Shown here in pieces: positions 1 through 5,825 of a stretch of 16,582 bases of DNA. Every line of letters begins with the position of its first letter. The first letter of the stretch is position 1. The stretch covers positions 1 to 16,582 of the forward strand of contig CAZFKN010000073.1 of NCBI GenBank assembly GCA_964519805.1, in the 5' to 3' direction. A model generated the notes under the pieces. It searched no databases. It was given only the letters and a program-made list of their open reading frames with translations, and was not told where the DNA came from. The translations under genes were made by a program, and so were the position numbers. The stretch comes from DASQPE01 sp964519805 (lineage in GTDB: Bacteria; Gemmatimonadota; Gemmatimonadetes; Gemmatimonadales; GWC2-71-9).

Positions 1-52
1 GGCCGCGTCGCCCTCCCCGTTCACTGTTTACCGTTCACTGTTCACGGTTCAG
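1..52. repeat. Heptamer-repeat element 1 (one arm, cut by window edge)
   Basis: On the plus strand, four 7-nt units in perfect register (18-45, pattern NGTTYAC) are followed by a degenerate fifth at 46-52 and preceded by a C-rich block at 11-17. Read on the minus strand, in the direction of hutU, this is GTRAACN repeated and then a G-rich block. That is the same order as the left arms of the elements at 8144 and 12507. The matching opposite arm would lie left of base 1. The hutU stop codon (49-51) falls inside the degenerate unit. The G-rich block could be the 5' half of a terminator hairpin for hutU, but its partner is not visible. Confidence 0.75.
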
Positions 53-1713
53 GGGTTGATCATCGGCAAATCGACGCCGCGCTCCCGGGCGGTCTCGATG
101 GCGATCCCGTACCCCGCGTCCGCATGCCGCATGACGCCGCTGCCGGGGTCGGCCGTGAGCACCCGCTCGAGTCGGCGGTCGCCCGACTCGGTCCCGTCGG
201 CAACGATGACCATCCCCGCGTGGATCGAGTAGCCGATGCCGACGCCGCCGCCGTGGTGGAGCGACACCCAGCTTGCCCCGCACGCGGTATTGAGCATCGC
301 GTTGAGGAGCGGCCAGTCGGCGATCGCGTCGGACCCGTCCATCATCGCCTCGGTCTCGCGGTTGGGAGATGCCACCGAGCCCGTGTCGAGATGATCCCGG
401 CCGATCACGATGGGGGCGCGTACCTTTCCCTTCTTGACCAGCCAGTTGAACCGACGCCCCATCTCGGCGCGCTCCCCGTACTCGAGCCAGCAGATCCGCG
501 CGGGCAACCCCTGGAAGTGCACCTTCTCCCGGGCCTGTCGAATCCACCGTCCAAGCGCCTCATGGCGGGGAAAGGTCTCGAGCACCGCCTCGTCGGTCAC
601 CGCGATGTCGCCGCGGTCGCCCGAGAGCGCCGCCCAGCGGAACGGGCCGGCGCCACGACAGAACAGCGGCCGGATGTACGCGGGGACGAAGCCGGGGATG
701 TCGAAGGCCTGTCGCATCCCCCGATGATCCGCCACCTGTCCCCGCAGATTGTTGCCGTAGTCGAACACGACGGCCCCGCGCCCCCGGAGGGCGAGCATCG
801 CCTCCACGTGGACGGCCATTGAGTCGAGCACGCGCGCTTCGTACCCGGCCGGGTCCCGCTCTCGGAGCGCCGCCGCCTGCGCCAGCGACACGCCGAGCGG
901 GATGTAACCAACCCGCAGGTCGTGGGCGGAGGTCTGATCGGTGACGACGTCGGGCACCACGCCCCGTCGCACGAGCTGGGGTAGCACGTCCGCGATGTTG
1001 CCCACCAGCCCGACCGACAGCGCGACCCCACGGCGCTGGGCGTCGAGCACCAAGTGCAGCGCGTCGTCCAGGTCCGTCGCCAGCCGGTCACAGTAGCCGC
1101 CGTCCACCCGCCGACGAATCCGGGTCTCGTCCACGTCGACGCCGAGAAAGGCGGCGCCGTTCATCGTCGCGGCGAGCGGCTGCGCGCCGCCCATTCCGCC
1201 GAGTCCGCCAGTCACCACCAGCCGCCCCGCGAGGGATCCGCCGAAGTGCTGTCGGGCGCACTCGGCGAAGGTCTCGTAGGTGCCCTGGAGGATGCCCTGG
1301 GTGCCGATGTAGATCCACGACCCCGCGGTCATCTGCCCGTACATCGTGAGCCCCAGCGATTCGAGCCGGCGGAACTCGTCCCACGTCGCCCACCGCGGGA
1401 CCAGGTGCGCGTTCGCGATCAGCACGCGCGGGGCCTCGTCGTGGGTCCGGAACACGCCGACCGGCTTGCCGCTCTGTACCAGGAGCGTCTCGTCGTTCTC
1501 GAGCCGCCGGAGAGTCGCGACGATCTGCTCGTAGCAGGCCCAGTTCCGCGCGGCCTTGCCGCTCCCGCCGTAGACGATCAGCTCCTCCGGCCGCTCCGCC
1601 ACGGCGGGATCGAGGTTGTTCATCAGCATCCGGAGGGCGGCCTCCTGATGCCAGCCCTTGCAGGAGATCGTGGTGCCGGTCGGCGCGGAGATGACGGGGG
1701 CGGACGTGGCCAT
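49..1713 (-). CDS. hutU: Urocanate hydratase (urocanase)
   Basis: Second enzyme of histidine degradation: it adds water to urocanate to give 4-imidazolone-5-propionate, using tightly bound NAD+, in the cytosol. The 554-residue product has the family's usual length of about 555. It carries the urocanase signature FQGLPARICW at residues 400-409 with the conserved cysteine C408, the glycine-rich NAD-binding stretch VTGGLGGMGGAQ at 167-178, and the conserved GRDHLDTGSVASPNRE at 438-453. The ATG at 1713 has an AAGG ribosome-binding site 9 nt upstream, and the N-terminus GTTISCKGW(H)QEAALRML is typical of the family. No other hut gene is in view; partners may lie left of base 1. It is divergent from the cupredoxin gene. 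A possible promoter is TTGGCG (1750-1745), 17 nt, TAAGGT (1727-1722), but this -10 overlaps the AAGG. The stop codon is supplied by a heptamer repeat unit. Identity is secure. Confidence 0.97.
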   Translation of the reverse strand: MATSAPVISAPTGTTISCKGWHQEAALRMLMNNLDPAVAERPEELIVYGGSGKAARNWACYEQIVATLRRLENDETLLVQSGKPVGVFRTHDEAPRVLIANAHLVPRWATWDEFRRLESLGLTMYGQMTAGSWIYIGTQGILQGTYETFAECARQHFGGSLAGRLVVTGGLGGMGGAQPLAATMNGAAFLGVDVDETRIRRRVDGGYCDRLATDLDDALHLVLDAQRRGVALSVGLVGNIADVLPQLVRRGVVPDVVTDQTSAHDLRVGYIPLGVSLAQAAALRERDPAGYEARVLDSMAVHVEAMLALRGRGAVVFDYGNNLRGQVADHRGMRQAFDIPGFVPAYIRPLFCRGAGPFRWAALSGDRGDIAVTDEAVLETFPRHEALGRWIRQAREKVHFQGLPARICWLEYGERAEMGRRFNWLVKKGKVRAPIVIGRDHLDTGSVASPNRETEAMMDGSDAIADWPLLNAMLNTACGASWVSLHHGGGVGIGYSIHAGMVIVADGTESGDRRLERVLTADPGSGVMRHADAGYGIAIETARERGVDLPMINP

Positions 1714-1835
1714 GGGCGAGAACCTTATCCGCCCGACACGGTCCCGCCAAGAGGCGACGGAGTCGGTGGCCGGGGCAATCCGGGGCGGGCGGACCGGCGT
1801 ACATGAGGTGACCCGACGCCCGGAGCGAGGCCGAA

Positions 1836-2171
1836 ATGAAACCGCCGGTCACCCTGTTGGCATTCGCGGTCGTCGCCGCGCTCGCGCGGCCCGCCGCGCC
1901 GCAGGTCACGATCAAGACCTTCGCGTTCGGACCCAAGTCGCTTGTGGTGCCGGCCGGCACAACCGTCATGTGGACCAACGCGGACGACATCGAGCACACG
2001 GTGACGTCGGGCCTGCCGGACCAACCGGACGGCGCGTTCGATCATGCCCTCGCCGCCAAGGGCGCCACCGCGAGCGTGCGCTTCGACTCGGCCGGCACCT
2101 GGTCGTACTTCTGCAAGCGACACTCGTTCATGCGCGGTGAGATCCGCGTAACCCCGAAAGGAGAGCGGTAG
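1836..2171 (+). CDS. Exported small blue-copper protein (plastocyanin/amicyanin-like cupredoxin)
   Basis: Predicted periplasmic single-domain cupredoxin of 111 residues that would carry one type-1 copper and move electrons or bind copper. A signal peptide covers about residues 1-22 (MKPPVTLLAFAVVAALARPA, then APQ). The domain follows, with the typical VPAGTTVMWTNAD strand. All four copper ligands are visible: H54 (IEHTV), C93, H96 and M99 (YFCKRHSFM). The C-x2-H-x2-M spacing matches amicyanin better than plastocyanin, which usually has C-x2-H-x4-M. The ATG at 1836 has a purine-rich GGAGCGAGG upstream. The stop is 4 nt from the next start, so the two genes are almost certainly one operon. The redox partner is unknown. 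Confidence 0.9.
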   Translation: MKPPVTLLAFAVVAALARPAAPQVTIKTFAFGPKSLVVPAGTTVMWTNADDIEHTVTSGLPDQPDGAFDHALAAKGATASVRFDSAGTWSYFCKRHSFMRGEIRVTPKGER

Positions 2172-2175
2172 ACCC

Positions 2176-2802
2176 ATGGGCCTTCGTTCCACGCTCGTTG
2201 CCTCGGCCGTGCTTGCCCTCGCGGCGCCTGCCGGCGGCGTCCTCCACGCTCAGATGATGAAGAGCTCGGACCTGCGGGCCGGCTTGAACACCATCCTTCA
2301 AGAGCACGTCTACCTCGCCGCCGCTGCGACAGGCGCCGCCCTGGGCGGCCGCCAGCCGGAGTTCGAAGGCGCCGCCGCCGCGCTGGACCAGAATTCGGTC
2401 GCGCTCTCGAAGGCGATCGGATCGGTGTACGGCGCCGATGCCGAATCCGCCTTCCTGGCTCTTTGGCGGAAGCACATCGGGTTCGTCGTGGACTACACCA
2501 CCGGCCTCGCGACCAAGGACAAGGCCAAGCAGGATAAGGCGGTCACCGATCTGCTCGGCTACGCGGGCGACTTCGGCGCGTTCATCAATTCGGCCAACCC
2601 CAACCTGCCGAAGGACGTCGTGGCGGCGCTGGTCAAGACCCACATTCTCACGCTCAAGGACGTGATCGACGGGCAGGCCATGGGCGATCCGAAAGCCACG
2701 TTCGCCAAGGAGCGCGAGGCCGCGGCTCATATGAAGATGATCGCGGATCCGCTGGCCGACGGGATCGCCAGGCAGTTTCCCAAGCGGTACGCGATGAACT
2801 AG
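2176..2802 (+). CDS. Exported helical protein of unknown function, co-transcribed with cupredoxin
   Basis: 208 residues with a clear signal peptide (about 1-25, ending LHA before Q26) and a mature part that looks all-helical. I do not know a named function. The sequence resembles an exported helical domain that I recall at the C-terminus of some Firmicutes proteins labelled copper amine oxidase N-terminal-like; this comes from memory, not a search. Regularly placed histidines H44 (QEHVYL), H100 (RKHIGFVVDY), H156 (KTHILTL) and H185 (AAHMKMIADPL) sit in helical contexts in two related halves, suggesting a duplicated metal- or cofactor-binding bundle. The start at 2176 follows a strong AAAGGAGA site and lies 4 nt after the cupredoxin stop. 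The pairing suggests a role in copper handling, which is an inference. Confidence 0.85.
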   Translation: MGLRSTLVASAVLALAAPAGGVLHAQMMKSSDLRAGLNTILQEHVYLAAAATGAALGGRQPEFEGAAAALDQNSVALSKAIGSVYGADAESAFLALWRKHIGFVVDYTTGLATKDKAKQDKAVTDLLGYAGDFGAFINSANPNLPKDVVAALVKTHILTLKDVIDGQAMGDPKATFAKEREAAAHMKMIADPLADGIARQFPKRYAMN

Positions 2803-2823
2803 CAGCCCCCGCTGCACGCGGTC

Positions 2824-2893
2824 GGCTATCAGCTGGCGGCTTCACGGCAAGTGGCATCTCGCTGCGAGCTACACCAGTCACCGGCTGATAGTC
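2824..2893. other. Long-range inverted repeat between operons
   Basis: GGCTATCAGCTGG (2824-2836) pairs with CCGGCTGATAGTC (2881-2893) over 13 positions, with two G-T wobbles. The 44-nt interior holds a further small hairpin (CTCG ctg CGAG). There is no T-run after it, so a classic intrinsic terminator is unlikely. It lies 22 nt after the helical-protein stop and about 35 nt before the predicted ECF promoter. It could be a 3' end structure or an operator region. Confidence 0.4.
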
Positions 2894-2927
2894 GATCGCA
2901 CCCCACGTAGCGCACGCCCGCCGCTGC

Positions 2928-2957
2928 TGCAACCTTTCGGAGCCCCTGCCGATCAAA
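2928..2957 (+). promoter_or_regulatory. Predicted ECF-type promoter, near-leaderless
   Basis: TGCAACCTTTC at 2928-2938 has the AAC core typical of -35 elements read by ECF sigma factors. GATCAAA at 2951-2957 is a plausible -10. The AACC to TCAAA gap is 18 nt, slightly longer than the usual 16-17. Transcription would start around 2962-2965, immediately before the ATG at 2966, which has no Shine-Dalgarno sequence. Autoregulation by the sigma factor downstream is the usual arrangement in this family and is inferred here. Confidence 0.4.
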
Positions 2958-2965
2958 CGCGGTAC

Positions 2966-3541
2966 ATGGCGACCCCAGCACCCGGAGCCGCGCCGCTGCA
3001 GCGAGATCAGGCCATCGACCGGAACGACGCCGACGCCGTGGAGGCCACCCTGGCCGCCAGCGGAGACGCCCGTGCATTCGAGCGCCTGTACCGCGCGCAC
3101 GTCGCCCGGGTGCACTCGCTCGTGCGCCGCATGCTCGACGACCAGGACGCGGACGAGGTCACCCAGGACGTCTTCGTCCGCGCGTGGCAGAAGCTGGGGA
3201 CCTACCGCGGCGAGGCGGCGTTCGGGACCTGGCTGCACCGGCTCGCGGTCAACGTGATCCTGGGACGGCGGCAGCAGCTAGGCCAGCGGCGGGAGCGATT
3301 CCTCCCCGACGATACGGCGCTTGAAGTCGTGCCGGGGGGGACTGGGCCGCCCGAGCTTTCGCTGGACTTCGAGGCGGCGATCGCCCGGCTCCCGGACGGC
3401 GCCCGGCAGGTGTTCGTGATGCACGACGTCGAGGGCTACCGGCACGAGGAGATCGCCGGCCTGCTGGGCCTCGCCGTCGGCACGTCGAAGTCCCAGTTGC
3501 ACCGGGCCCGCATGGCGCTCAGGCGCCTTCTCAACGGCTAG
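2966..3541 (+). CDS. ECF-family RNA polymerase sigma factor (RpoE-like)
   Basis: Directs RNA polymerase to a dedicated stress or envelope regulon when released from its anti-sigma factor. In the 191 residues, region sigma-2 spans about 35-101, with the DADEVTQDVFVRAWQ helix at 61-75 and the FGTWLHRLAVNV segment at 86-97. Region sigma-4 spans about 134-188, with DGARQVFVMHDVEGYRHEEIA followed by the helix-turn-helix GTSKSQLHRARMALRRLL. The first 25 or so residues are extra and poorly conserved in character. A GTG at 3039 (before EATLAASGD) is an alternative start. The ATG was preferred because of the promoter-like sequence right before it. The anti-sigma gene begins 14 nt downstream. Confidence 0.93.
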   Translation: MATPAPGAAPLQRDQAIDRNDADAVEATLAASGDARAFERLYRAHVARVHSLVRRMLDDQDADEVTQDVFVRAWQKLGTYRGEAAFGTWLHRLAVNVILGRRQQLGQRRERFLPDDTALEVVPGGTGPPELSLDFEAAIARLPDGARQVFVMHDVEGYRHEEIAGLLGLAVGTSKSQLHRARMALRRLLNG

Positions 3542-3555
3542 CAGGAGCGGCACCG

Positions 3556-4236
3556 ATGATCAGCGACCCCTGGACCGCCAAACTGTCCGACTACGTAGAT
3601 GGTGACCTGAGCGAGGCCGAGCGCGCGGCCCTCGAGCGACATCTCGTCGCCTGCCCGGCCTGCACCTCCGCGCTGGCGGGGCTCATACGGGTGGCCGAGC
3701 TGGCACGTGCACTCCCGGATCGCCTGCCCGGCACCGACCTCTGGGCCGGCATCGCGGGGAGGATCGCCGAAATCCCCCCCCGGTCCATCGATGCGCGGAG
3801 GCTTGGCCGGCGCTGGACGTTCACGCTGCCGGAGCTGGCGGCCGCCGCCGTGGCTATCGCTCTTGCGTCTGGCGGCGCCGCGTGGCTGGCGGCCCGCTCC
3901 GCGGATGGGGAACGGCCGGTCGTGACGCAGCCCACGCCCGCTGCGAGCCCCGCGGTCACGCCGGTGACCCAGGTTTCGCTCGGCGAGGCCAGGTACGACG
4001 CCGCCGTCGCGGACCTCCAACAGGTACTCGAGAACGGCCGGGGCACGCTCGACACGGCGACGGTGCGGGTCATCGAGAAGAACCTGGCGGTCATCGACCG
4101 CGCGATCACCGATGCCCGGCGCGCGCTCGCGGCCGACCCCGGCAACGCCTACCTCAACGCCCATCTTGCGCAGACCATGCGCCGCAAGATCGACCTCCTC
4201 CGGCAAGCGGCGACGATCGTCGCCAGCCGGAGCTGA
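3556..4236 (+). CDS. Membrane anti-sigma factor with zinc-finger (zf-HC2) domain
   Basis: 226-residue inner-membrane protein expected to hold the adjacent sigma factor inactive. The cytoplasmic N-terminus has the anti-sigma zinc-finger pattern H29-x3-C33-x2-C36 (ERHLVACPAC) after a short helix. One transmembrane segment lies at about 91-113 (LPELAAAAVAIALASGGAAW). A Pro/Thr-rich linker (120-138) leads to a helical periplasmic region at 142-226, which contains a TPR-like stretch (DPGNAYLNAHLA). The start has an AGGAG site in the intergenic gap just after the sigma stop. The stop is 11 nt before the DUF4097 start. The periplasmic helical region is the likely sensing part; its signal is unknown. 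Confidence 0.9.
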   Translation: MISDPWTAKLSDYVDGDLSEAERAALERHLVACPACTSALAGLIRVAELARALPDRLPGTDLWAGIAGRIAEIPPRSIDARRLGRRWTFTLPELAAAAVAIALASGGAAWLAARSADGERPVVTQPTPAASPAVTPVTQVSLGEARYDAAVADLQQVLENGRGTLDTATVRVIEKNLAVIDRAITDARRALAADPGNAYLNAHLAQTMRRKIDLLRQAATIVASRS

Positions 4237-4247
4237 AAGGAGGACCC

Positions 4248-5159
4248 GTGCTCGTTCTCGCCCTCGTGGCACTCCTCGCGCCCCCGGACCTGGACACGAC
4301 GCTCACGGCCCAGCGCGGCCAGCGGCTGGAGATCTCGGCGCAGACCGGTGAGATCACCGTTCGAACGTGGGCCAAGAGCGCAGTCCGCATCCAGGCCACG
4401 GGTGAGCATCTTGCCCGTCTCGGGATCGATCAGTCACCCAGCATGATCAGCGTGCGGGGCGTGTCCGCCCGCGGGTTCCCGCCCAAGGTGGTGTACGAGA
4501 TCACGGTCCCGACCTGGATGGGCGTGCACCTCTCGGGCGTCAACACCACCATGCATGTGGCGGGTACCGACGCCGCCGTGACGATCGAGACGGTCAACGG
4601 CGACGTGGACGTGAGCGGTGGCAACGGGGTCGTCTCCTTGCGCTCGGTGGAGGGCGCGATCAAGCTCGTGGGGGCCAAGGGCAAGGTGGACGTGGGCTCG
4701 GTCAACTCCGACGTCACGGCGACGGACATCGCCGGCGACCTCCAGGCGGAGACCGTAAACGGCGACTTGCTGCTCGAGAAGGTGCAGTCGGACAACGTCG
4801 ACGCGAATACGGTGAACGGCGACGTGATCTACGACGGCACCATCCGGGCAAACGGACGGTACCGCCTGGTCACGCACAACGGCGACATCGCCGTCACCAT
4901 CGCAGAGGCTACCAGCGCCCTCGTGTCGGTCTCGACCTTCCAGGGCGACTTCGAATCGACGTTTCCCGTGACGCTCACCGGCCGCAAGGGTAAGCAGTTC
5001 GACTTCACACTGGGCGGCGGGAGCGCGCGGCTCCAGCTGGAGTCGTTCGCGGGGACCATCCGCCTGGAGCGACCGGGCGAGCGCGTCGAGCGGCGACACC
5101 GCGGCGGCGACCGGGATCGGGATCGCGACCGCCACGGGGACAAGGACGAACAGGAGTAA
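4248..5159 (+). CDS. Exported DUF4097-type beta-rich protein (putative adhesin)
   Basis: The product starts at a GTG (4248) preceded by a near-perfect AAAGGAGG site (4236-4243). The frame is open further upstream, but that part overlaps the anti-sigma gene and has no coding logic. In 303 residues there is a short hydrophobic export signal (about 1-12), then a right-handed beta-repeat body. The body has recurring turns NGD at 117, 171, 190 and 211, and NSD at 153. This is the signature of DUF4097/putative-adhesin proteins. The last 25 residues are very charged, with an RD repeat (about 287-295), unlike the rest. Position as third gene after ECF sigma and anti-sigma suggests that it is a target or part of the same envelope response. 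Molecular function is unknown. Confidence 0.85.
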   Translation: MLVLALVALLAPPDLDTTLTAQRGQRLEISAQTGEITVRTWAKSAVRIQATGEHLARLGIDQSPSMISVRGVSARGFPPKVVYEITVPTWMGVHLSGVNTTMHVAGTDAAVTIETVNGDVDVSGGNGVVSLRSVEGAIKLVGAKGKVDVGSVNSDVTATDIAGDLQAETVNGDLLLEKVQSDNVDANTVNGDVIYDGTIRANGRYRLVTHNGDIAVTIAEATSALVSVSTFQGDFESTFPVTLTGRKGKQFDFTLGGGSARLQLESFAGTIRLERPGERVERRHRGGDRDRDRDRHGDKDEQE

Positions 5160-5167
5160 CCCCCGCT

Positions 5168-5183
5168 GGCGCGGCTCCGCGCC
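5168..5183. other. Short GC hairpin after the ECF operon
   Basis: GGCGCGG (5168-5174) and CCGCGCC (5177-5183) form an almost loopless palindrome 8 nt after the DUF4097 stop. No T-run follows on either strand, so it is at best a weak or Rho-assisted transcript end. Confidence 0.3.
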
Positions 5184-5203
5184 CCGTCGTAACGTTCCGC
5201 GCC

Positions 5204-5629
5204 GTGCACCCCGATATCTTCACCGCCCCCTGGGCCGCAGCCTGGCGCCGGGAGCTCAATGCCAGCTCGACGTACCGGCGGAAAGCCGCTGACTGGGAAG
5301 GCGCGGTCGCACTCCGGATGAGCGCGGACCCCGCTCTGGGTATCGCCGCGCCGCGCGCGGTGTGGCTCGACCTCCATCACGGAGCCTGCCGCGACGCGCG
5401 GCCGGCCACCGCCGCGGACCTCGACAAGGCTGCGTATCTGTTCGATGGCGAACCGGCCGCTTGGAGGGAGGTGCTTGGCGGACGTCTCTCACCCGTCGCC
5501 GCGCTGCTTGGCGGCCGCCTCCGACTGCTCAAGGGAAGCGTGATGAGTCTGCTGCCTTACGTCGCCGCCGCGCAGGAGCTGATGGTCACCGCATCGCTCG
5601 TCCACCGGCAGTTTCCGGATCCCGGCTGA
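5204..5629 (+). CDS. SCP2 sterol-binding-like domain protein
   Basis: 141-residue cytosolic protein with GTG start and no signal peptide. The middle and C-terminal parts read like the SCP2/sterol-carrier fold: a strand pair around VWLDLHHGACRDARPAT, then DKAAYLFDGEPAAWREVLGGRLSPVAALLGGRLRLLKGS, where small-molecule-binding SCP2 domains have a W...L.G...P..A...G.L...G pattern. Such domains bind hydrophobic ligands; the ligand here cannot be told. No Shine-Dalgarno sequence is visible. A TAACGT at 5190-5195 could be a -10 box giving a very short leader. It ends 31 nt before the tRNA-Pro terminator, which is on the other strand. The coding call is good; the family call is moderate. Confidence 0.7.
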   Translation: MHPDIFTAPWAAAWRRELNASSTYRRKAADWEGAVALRMSADPALGIAAPRAVWLDLHHGACRDARPATAADLDKAAYLFDGEPAAWREVLGGRLSPVAALLGGRLRLLKGSVMSLLPYVAAAQELMVTASLVHRQFPDPG

Positions 5630-5649
5630 CCCACCGACGTCACTCCGAG

Positions 5650-5687
5650 GCAAAACGAACGGCGGCCGGTCTCTTCGACCGGCCGCC
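5650..5687 (-). terminator. Intrinsic terminator of tRNA-Pro
   Basis: Perfect 11-bp stem GGCGGCCGGTC (5661-5671) / GACCGGCCGCC (5677-5687) with a 5-nt loop. On the minus strand it is followed by GTTCGTTTTG, a T-rich tail. On the plus strand the following bases are not T-rich, so it serves the minus-strand tRNA, starting 3 nt past its 3' end. Confidence 0.8.
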
Positions 5688-5690
5688 TGA

Positions 5691-5764
5691 TCGGGACGGC
5701 GGGATTTGAACCCGCGACCCCTGCAACCCCATTGCAGTGCGCTACCGGACTGCGCTACGTCCCG
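5691..5764 (-). tRNA. tRNA-Pro (anticodon GGG)
   Basis: All arms fold: acceptor CGGGACG/CGTCCCG, D stem GCGC/GCGC, anticodon stem CTGCA/TGCAG with loop ATGGGGT, and T stem GCGGG/CCCGC with loop TTCAAAT. Anticodon GGG reads CCC/CCU. The C1-G72 pair and discriminator A73 are typical of bacterial tRNA-Pro. The 3' CCA is not encoded. Length is 74 nt including the discriminator. Confidence 0.96.
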
Positions 5765-5781
5765 TGCGGTTCGGAGGCGGA

Positions 5782-5787
5782 AGTGTA
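5782..5787 (-). promoter_or_regulatory. Possible -10 box for tRNA-Pro
   Basis: TACACT on the minus strand, 17 nt upstream of the tRNA 5' end, matches four of six -10 consensus bases. The corresponding -35 is poor. It lies back to back with the -10-like box of the DUF885 gene. Confidence 0.3.
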
Positions 5788-5814
5788 GCCGACGACCCAG
5801 CCGGGCGGAAGGGG

Positions 5815-5820
5815 TATATT
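5815..5820 (+). promoter_or_regulatory. Possible -10 box for the DUF885 gene, near-leaderless
   Basis: TATATT lies only 5 nt before the ATG at 5826, in a region otherwise lacking AT-rich runs. If used, transcription would start at or next to the A of the ATG. No good -35 is seen 17 nt upstream. A GGAAGGGG (5807-5814) could alternatively be a distant ribosome-binding site. Confidence 0.35.
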
Positions 5821-5825
5821 CGGGC

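Noticed and set aside
3882..4247. Upstream extension of the DUF4097 frame
   Set aside because: It overlaps the anti-sigma gene in another frame. The GTG at 4248 has a near-perfect ribosome-binding site and is followed by a signal peptide.
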